NCBI GenBank assembly: GCA_015847255.1
Contig: JADLZK010001184.1
Coordinates: forward strand, 124,001 to 188,000
Direction: 5' to 3'
Length of the DNA: 64,000 nt
From: Hyparrhenia diplandra
Lineage: Eukaryota; Streptophyta; Magnoliopsida; Poales; Poaceae
Shown: in pieces, positions 57,385 to 64,000 of the stretch
Position numbering within the stretch: position 1 is the stretch's first letter
Layout: every line of letters starts with the position of its first letter
Made by a program: the position numbers and the translations under genes
Notes under the pieces: model-generated
Told to the model about the DNA's origin: nothing
Databases searched by the model: none
What the model saw: only the letters and a program-made list of their open reading frames with translations

Positions 57385-60300
57385 ATGGCCGCTGTCGTGG
57401 GTGGGACGCCGCCGCCGCTGCGGCTCAAGGACCTCCTGGAGCTGGACTGCGACTCATGCAGCGCCGCGGGGTTCCGGTGCTACCCTCGCCGCCTGGGCGA
57501 GTCATCGTCGGCGGCGCCAATGCGGCACCTGCTCGAGTCATCGCCGTCCTCCCTGTCCCTGCGGCGCCACCGCACGAGCCGCAAGCTGTCGCACCTCTCC
57601 AGGAGCCTCTCGCGTCGGCTCAACCTCAGCAGGCGGGGCGGCGGGTTCTGGAGTAGTAGGCGCCGCGAAGACGAGGAGGAGGAGGAGGAGGACGCTGCGG
57701 AGGAGGCGGCGGCGGTGATGGCCTCGTCCACGGGCTGTGGGTCTACTAGGAGGTCCGAGGAGATGGAGACGTCGTCGTCGTCCGAGTCCAGCGACAACTC
57801 GTGCGGGAGGCCGAGCAGGAGGTCGCGGTCCGAGTCCGACTCAGTCTTCTCGTCGGCGACCGAGACGTCGTCGGAGGACAGCGTGCACCATCTTCCTTCG
57901 CAGGCCACCGGCGCCGGAGACGAGCAGCACGAGGTAATGTAATTCCAGTTTTTCCTCTATCAATCAATCAATTAATTACACACCGCCATTGATGCGCATT
58001 ATGCTCCAATAATTGGTCGTTAATTCAGTTGGGGGCGTCTCATTCCGGTTCCATTTTCTTGTTTTCGTTAATTCCTCTATATTAAACGCTAGTTACTAGT
58101 GTACTTTTATGTCGTGTACCACTCCATATATGGTCTTGTATGCAACCATGAAACCATCACGGAAAGCCAAGCCAGCCGAGCCCCACACATTGATTCCACA
58201 ACCAAAGGCACACGGTACGAGCCAACCGCACGCGGTCTGCTCATTGATGCGGATCTTCCTTCTCGATCGATCAACTGTGCCTATCTACATGCATGCACCA
58301 AGTATCCAAGGAAATTAACCCCATCAGATGTGGCATTGACGCACGGCGAGCCATGCTGACCTGTGTGTGCTTCTGTGAGCACCATTGTGCCTCTCAATGC
58401 TGCTTACCCTGATGGCGTGGCCTGACCTCGATTCTAGGAATAAGTTGGTGCGTGCGATCGAGAGCCATCTTCTCGAGACAGCTTTTAAGTACTTGGTACT
58501 AGTTGTCTAGCCAAGGCCGTAACTGGCGGTCGGCGCAGTGCAGGACAGTGAAAAATGAAGGATCACTGGTCCATCAAACTACCTATCGCTCAGGCGCTCA
58601 CTGTCCGGCCACCCACCCAAACAGCCCGGCGTTCAGTGTTGAACTGCACGCCGACGATGCTGCTGCCCGGGCGGCCCAGCGTCGTCCTGCTCCTGCCTCT
58701 CCTCGGCGTGGGTTGTGTGTGGACCAGACGGAAAAAGTAGCTGCCCGCATAAATGTAGCAGGACGTGAGCGAGCGGATTCGCGGAGCTTGTCCACGAACA
58801 AGCGAGCGAGCCCGGTAAAAAATGGCCGCCACTCCGTCTGCTGAGCACGAGCAGAGTGTTGGCTGCCGCCATTGCCAATTTGCCACGCTAGTAGCCTGTA
58901 GCTATGCCAATATTTTCGCATACTACACGTTTATTAGTACGTACAGTATATGGCGTCGCAAACCAACCTCCAGTCCAGTCGAGTCCAGGCCCACGGCGTA
59001 CCACTGCCGTGTCGTATCTTTGTCTGCAACTGCGAGCACCGCATGTGCGGAGGCGAGGCGACGACGCCCACACATGTGGGTTTTAATGGCCCTCGCCTGA
59101 TGGATTACGGCACGGCTAGTAGCTAATAGTTCGCCAAACGGCGAAACCTCTGGATCCCCTAATCCAGCGCCCGCGCACGTTCTGTTGTCGCCCCCGTGCT
59201 GCTGTCCGTGCACTGTGCTCCTTTGTCTTGTACCAAAAGTTTAGTCCACGGCACCACCCTGCACGGGCACGGGCACGGCCATGCCAGCGCCAGCCGCGCG
59301 CGCGCGCGTGCGGGCGTCCGGGCTCCGCTTTGCTGCTCGTTCCGTACCGCGGCTTGGCGGCCTTGCGTTGCGTTGCGTCGCTGTTGCGGGTGCCGTGCCG
59401 AATTATTTTGGGAGTTGTTGTTGGAGTATGTTATTAGCGGTTGCTCATGTTGTCTGCCGTGCAATAATGCAGGTGGTGGCGGCGATGAAGACGGTGGTGT
59501 GTCAAGGAGGGGTCCAGCTCGGGGTCGGAGGAGGCGGACGACAAGGAGCAGGAGCAGCAGCAGCTCAGCCCCGTGGCCGTCATGGACTTCCCCTTCGACG
59601 ACGACGATGACGACCAAGACGAGTTGAGGGACGCCGCCGGCGCGTGCTCCCCGCCTTCGTTCAGCCTCGAACGCCTCCAGAGTAAGTGATCGTCTCTATT
59701 ACATACCCGATCGGCCGGGCCTGATTGATACACGGAACAGGTTGAGGTCACTCGTTATTCGTGTTGTCATGCGCTAGTGGCGTCGTGACAGTTCTGGGGG
59801 AAAAAAACGTACAGTATACCGTGCCTTCAGAAATGTCGTCCGGTTTACACGCTCACATGCTGTGTAACTTACACAAATTATTGGGATGATGATAATGCTA
59901 TTGCTATACGTGTAACTAATACAATCTTAAAGAAGAGGTCTAGAGTAGTGTTACTTTTGTTTGGTCGGGCAGTGCCGGGCTCTAGCTACTAGTCTGTTCC
60001 TGTCTTTTGCCCGGACAGGATACGGACAGCCCAAAAGCCGTGCCAAATGTTTAGTCTTTAAATGTTTGTATTTAGAGAACGTGTTTTCTCACAAACACGC
60101 TTCTCTGCAGACTTAAAAAAAAAAAAAAAAAAAAAAGACAGAGAGTACGTACAACTGTCAGTCGGACAAGATAAGGAGATCATGCTGGACCCACATCACC
60201 AGTGACCATCGGAAAAAGGCAACGGGGAGCTAGTAATCTCCTTGTCCTCTCTGCCTGCGTGTTCGTGTCGTTTAGTTTTACTTAATTTAATTGACTAACC

Positions 60301-61038
60301 AATGCAACCAACCATATCTTGTCAAAAAAAAAAAAAAATGCAACCAACCATACACGTACGTATATATTACTATATATACTATGATTAAAAAGCGCTTATT
60401 TCCTTTGTCACCATCATGCAACAGGGAGAAAGACGCACAAGATCCGACGGTTCGGGATGAGCCGCGACGACGAGCTTGCCCTCTCGATCTCGAGGCGCGC
60501 CTCGCCGCCACGTCAGAATCCGACGACGGCCCCGCCGTCCCACCGCACCAGCAGCAGCAGCAGATGATGATGATGATCCAGTGCCGTGCGGAAGACGCGG
60601 CAACAACGCCGACGTGCGCAGGCAGCAGCGTCCACGACGACGACCTTATCTCGCTGCTTATGGGCACGCCCGTCTCGGCCGGCGGACGACGCGTCCGAAC
60701 GGCTTCTGCTCGACTTGTTCGTGGAGACGATGAAACGCCGCCGCTCGGAGGCCGAGCTCCTTCTCCCGGCGCCGGCGGCCGGTGGTGTGCTGCGACGACG
60801 AAAGGCTGAGGCTGCAGTGGCCGCAGCGGCCAGGGACTGGTTGGAGGGCACGGGAACTGAGCGATGGGGCTTGACGGACGTGCTCAGTGGCGGGCCGGCC
60901 ATCGTGGCGGAGATGGATCAGCACGGGCGGCGGTGGATGCAAGTCGGCGAGGAGGAGCGGGAGGTCGGCGCTATGGTGGCCGGGATGCTGCTGGATCAAC
61001 TGGTCGCTGAGGTGGTGCGGAGTTTGTTGCTTGTGTAG
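57385..61038 (+). CDS. DUF4378-like (TRM-type) protein, three exons, frameshifted
   Basis: Exons: 57385-57933, about 59473-59681 and 60425-61038. Exon 1 encodes LRLKDLLELDCDSCSAAGFR near the N-terminus, then Arg/Ser-rich, acidic and Ser-rich stretches. Exon 2 ends SPPSFSLERLQ. Exon 3 opens RRKTHKIRRFG and continues DLEARLAATSESDD, DDDLISLLMG, then a C-terminal module (ERLLLDLFVE, ARDWLEGTGTERWGLTDVLS, EEREVGAMVAGMLLDQLVAE). The last part fits the DUF4378 pattern of TON1-recruiting-motif proteins, which act on cortical microtubules and growth pattern; that role is family inference. Frames do not join at three points: about 59500, 60478 and 60685. Each needs a one-base change, or at the first point possibly another acceptor. 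Donors and acceptors are canonical. Confidence 0.7.
57934..59472 (+). other. Intron 1 of the DUF4378-like gene
   Basis: Donor GAG|GTAATG; acceptor TAATGCAG|GTGG. About 1.5 kb without a credible nested gene; frames in it are short and compete on both strands. An alternative acceptor 36 bp further (GTCAAG|GAGG) would keep the downstream frame open. Confidence 0.55.
59682..60424 (+). other. Intron 2 of the DUF4378-like gene
   Basis: Donor CCAGA|GTAAGT and acceptor ATGCAACAG|GGAG, both canonical. It contains a long A run (60115-60137) and a 19-bp poly(A) micro-insertion (60317-60335). Confidence 0.6.
60301..60351 (+). mobile_element. 19-bp poly(A) micro-insertion with 16-bp duplication
   Basis: AATGCAACCAACCATA is present at 60301-60316 and 60336-60351. 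The insert is TCTTGTC plus 12 A's; the A run overlaps the second copy, so the exact border can slide by one or two bases. It lies within intron 2 of the DUF4378-like gene, about 75-110 bp before the acceptor. Confidence 0.6.
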
Positions 61039-61601
61039 GTTAATTTCTTCAGATGTATGTCAACTTGGCTTGTTGATGTAAGTAAGTAACGTGGAAGGAA
61101 ATCGAACATGTCGCAAATGATTAGTAAAACTAGCTTGGCAGATTGATTGCATGTATGGGCACTTCGTAGTTTTTCAGCGTCACACTTCATGAAAAGTTTT
61201 ACACTGCAATTAAGATGCTATGGCTGCCGGGCTAACCATCCAAACATATTATGTGTGTAAGATTCCTATAGCTCGCTGTTATTGTGATGTGCCAATGTGT
61301 GGCTACAAACCAAACAGTCTAACATTGCGTACTCCTTGACATTCCAGCTAAGGGTACACTATCAATTAGAATTCAAAGATAATAATATTACTAAATCGCT
61401 ATTGCTACGTACGTACCTTAAGATAGAGATGTTTATAACGTTAAAAAAAAATACTCCTCGTCACGCCACAACACTGAATTCGGCAAGACCAAGCTCCAGC
61501 AAATCATAAAAAGAATTATGGCTACTATAGCGAATTACTTAGAACATCTTTATCATATAGCCTATCCAATCTCTTATAGCTAAAGTAGTAATTTTGGAAA
61601 C
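61039..61601. other. 3' flank of the DUF4378-like gene, spacer
   Basis: No further gene is seen and no canonical AATAAA directly follows the stop. Confidence 0.4.
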
Positions 61602-61745
61602 ACTCCCTCCGTCCCGAGAAATCTCTAGCCAACCTTCCCCAAGAGTTTTTTCTTAACACCAATGAATTATAATTAATGCTAGAGGACAAGAGGAATTAGC
61701 CACGTCAATTAGCGACCTCGTCCCGAAATAAGTGTCTTACTGGAT
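61602..61745. mobile_element. Stowaway-like remnant
   Basis: ACTCCCTCCGTCCCGAGAAATCTCT at 61602 is a Stowaway-type end. CGTCCCGAAATAAGTGTCTTACT at about 61720 looks like the start of another copy rather than its partner. No complete element is defined. Confidence 0.4.
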
Positions 61746-61898
61746 TCATGGTGGTTTAACTTTCTTAAGCTTGACTAGATTTATAGAGAATATTAGCAAA
61801 ATTTGCATCTCCCAAAATGTTTATTATCAATAGAAATGTATTCAAGAATCCATCTAGTGATACAATTATGCACCTTAAATATTAATATATTCTATATA

Positions 61899-62130
61899 CT
61901 TAATCCATCCCAAACTATAAGATGTTTGACTTTTTTGTCACCAAGTATAACCACTGCCTTATTCAAAACTTTGTGCAAAGTATCACTTCTTTTGTCATGG
62001 CTTAGTTTATTAATAAAATTTCTTCAATAATGACTTACAGTTGACTAAGTTTGCACAATTTTTTTGAATAAGATGAGTGGTCAAACTTGGGGTAAAAAGT
62101 CAAACATCTTATAATTTAGGATGGAGGGAT
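61899..62130. mobile_element. Stowaway MITE, 232 bp, TA target
   Basis: The ends (CTTAATCCATCCCAAACTATAAGATGTTTGAC and its inverse GTCAAACATCTTATAATTTAGGATGGAGGGAT) form a long TIR. TA lies on both sides. Length and sequence fit Stowaway. Confidence 0.75.
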
Positions 62131-62132
62131 TA

Positions 62133-62954
62133 TTTGGTTAAAATTAAAAATAGTTGACTCTCTCGAAATGAGAATGATGACACTATTTATGGGAGAGCAT
62201 CTCATCAAATCTCTTATACTCCCCCTATCCTTTAAATAGGAAATGTATAGTAGCTGCAACAATCTTCTATCCACAACCATCTCTCCTAAAGAATGGAAGA
62301 CATCTCCCTCTCCTAGATTAGGATAAGGTTTAAGCAATCTGTTGGAGCAAAGGTCTCTCATATCCAATTGTTACTTTTTGCGAGGTCTCGTATAACTGGT
62401 TATAGTGGGGAAGAACTAGATTATCCAATGGAGATGCCTTGGCAACATATCTCATATGTTTAATATTTATAAGAGATATTCTTAAAGAAGCATCTTCTTT
62501 CTTAAGTAAAAAGAGAGAAACCCCTCTCCCCTGTTCCTAAATAAATATAGGGACAATTTTTAGTAGTATGTTGTAACAGTACTTTTACGATATCTTAAAC
62601 TGATTTAAGGTCCTCTCGCAAAATAACTTACAGAAGATATAATATAAAAAGATTTTGTGGAGATGCTCTTGTCCTATCCACAATACCTAAAAGTTTTAAT
62701 ACCAAAAACTTTTAAGTAACTACTAAAAACACACCTTTTCTCCCCATATATGGGAGATCTATCTACTCCCTCTCCCATTCACTTGTTAAGGCATTGGTAA
62801 TTTTTAAGAGATAAAAAGTAACACTACATAATAGACATCACTTATATAGATTTATTTACAAGATGCAAGATGCATAATCTATCTAAGCATCTCGTCATGT
62901 CTCATTTTTTTTATTGGGATTGAAAAAAAAAAAAAATCCATTGATAGGATTATT
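62133..62954. other. AT-rich spacer, no gene seen
   Basis: No coding or terminal-repeat signal was found. Confidence 0.45.
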
Positions 62955-63978
62955 AACAATTAGTTCATTTTCAGGTGGATTTGAAATCCTTCTTTTTTTT
63001 AGAACACGTCGTTGCACATTTTTCATTAATTAGACTAAAGTTCAAAAAAACAAGGAGCAATGGTACCTAAAAAAATTAACGAGACTAAAACCTAACAACT
63101 ACTGGATATACGAGCATGGATTACATCTTGATAGGTTTGCGACAAAACAACCCGCCGCAAGTTGGGTTAGGCGACTTCCTCTTCCAGGCCCTCGGTGTTG
63201 AGGCCTAAGGTGGAGGTGTCAAGAGTTCCACCAAAAAGCATCTAAAAACGACACCGCTTAGACTACGACGCCACCTCTGAGGCGGTACGACACACCCCCC
63301 CGGCGCCGCCTCTGCTTGCCCAACTTCCGAAGCAAGACCGTCCGGACTTGCAAAGTCACATTAGCTGCCCTTGGCCACGCTGCGATATGGTCATTGCGAC
63401 GCAGGGCGTGGGTGGATGCTGGAGTACGCGGCCCGACTTGATAAGTGATGGAGATGCCAGCGTCGTGTTATGTGCAATTTTGCTCTTGAAGAGGAGGTTG
63501 ATCATTTGTTTCTGCATTGTGACTTTGCAAATGCTTGTTGGGACTTGGATGGCATAACTGTTCCCCAAGCACGAGGACGCTTTCAGATCTGAAATCATTC
63601 AGAATGAACTCCATGTCCCATTCTTTATGGAGGTAATCATCATCATGTGCTGGAGTATATATATGGACAATGAGGAATGACGTAATCTTCAAAGGAGAGG
63701 AGGCAACCATTCAGAAATGCAAGATGATCTTCAGGAGTGTCTTCGGTCTAGTTATTCTGCGCGCGAAGAACAAAATACTTCCCTCTTCAATTATGGGTAG
63801 ATCAGTTTGTGTAATTGTGCTATCTTCGTTGTTTTTTTTTTTTTTGTTTCTTAAATTTTGGACTATCTTTTGTCCTTATGCTGTAACCTTTTGTTCAGTT
63901 TGTTTTATCTATTAAATTTTTCAGTAGGGGCCTGTTTTCTTCTTCTTCTTAAAAAAAAAAAAAACAATTAGTTCATTT
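62955..63978 (+). mobile_element. 5'-truncated LINE with 16-bp target duplication
   Basis: AACAATTAGTTCATTT occurs at 62955-62970 and 63963-63978, and the insert ends in a run of 14 A's. The right part encodes the end of a LINE pol: a zinc-binding zf-RVT segment (VMCNFALEEEVDHLFLHCDF with the Cys/His pattern, then ANACWDLDGITVP) and a tail (MRNDVIFKGEEATIQKCKMI). Stops and frame changes separate them. The left 300 bp differ: they begin with a T run and GAACACGTCG at about 62995, like a LINE 3' end in the opposite orientation. The left part may therefore be an internal inversion or an older element carried along. Confidence 0.75.
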
Positions 63979-64000
63979 AATCTCGATTCAGTTATAGAAT

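Noticed and set aside
1..64000. CRISPR arrays, phage genes, toxin-antitoxin or other bacterial systems
   Set aside because: No regularly spaced repeats with unique spacers, no operons and no ribosome-binding-site pattern are seen; introns, MITEs and LTR elements identify plant nuclear DNA.

Overview
This window is nuclear DNA of a flowering plant, almost certainly a grass (Poaceae). The reasons are spliced genes with GT..AG introns, GC-rich single-exon genes set in AT-rich spacers, TA-flanked Stowaway MITEs, CACTA elements with 3-bp target duplications, a Tat-lineage Gypsy element with an antisense ORF, and grass-type solo LTRs. I cannot name the species. No bacterial, organellar or CRISPR-like system is visible, and I see no credible tRNA or rRNA gene.

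Three host genes are recognisable. An intronless arogenate/prephenate dehydratase lies on the minus strand (21468-22709). A single-exon AP2/ERF factor of the DREB type lies on the plus strand (51527-52075). A three-exon gene with a C-terminal DUF4378-like module lies on the plus strand (57385-61038). The dehydratase and the DUF4378 gene are otherwise well conserved but are broken by single-base indels, several of them in G or C runs, so either consensus errors or recent decay must be considered. Two further gene-like loci are unidentified: a short ORF with a TATA box that is cut by a solo LTR (7263-7468), and a frame-broken exon-like region (47300-48045).

Most of the rest is transposable-element sequence. 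Positions 1-14100 hold a small LINE piece, a CACTA remnant with internal duplications (2680-6345), two solo LTRs (7469-9262 and 9418-10832), an intact-ended non-autonomous CACTA element (11116-12604) and a further CACTA-like fragment. Positions 14100-28600 are mostly spacer with a LINE relic, a Stowaway MITE, the dehydratase gene and a MITE-like element.

Positions 28854-46254 are a nested stack. The outer element is a short gag-only LTR retrotransposon on the minus strand, with about 2 kb of its own interior. A solo LTR (43454-45159, TSD GGCGT) and a 12.5-kb Gypsy element of Tat type (30356-42863, plus strand) are inserted into it. The Gypsy element carries gag, protease, RT, two RNase H domains and integrase, all with broken frames. 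Downstream of pol, on the opposite strand, it carries a separate gene with its own TATA box and at least two clean introns. That antisense gene is the most interesting system in the window, although the family is known in grass Tat elements.

To the right, an 858-bp hAT element with a perfect 8-bp duplication lies in the upstream region of the DUF4378 gene, and a 5'-truncated LINE with a 16-bp duplication closes the window. A recurrent small-scale feature is very short poly(A)-tailed insertions flanked by 12-16 bp duplications (about 1724, 6421, 56229-56281 and 60317), which look like extremely truncated target-primed retroposition events.
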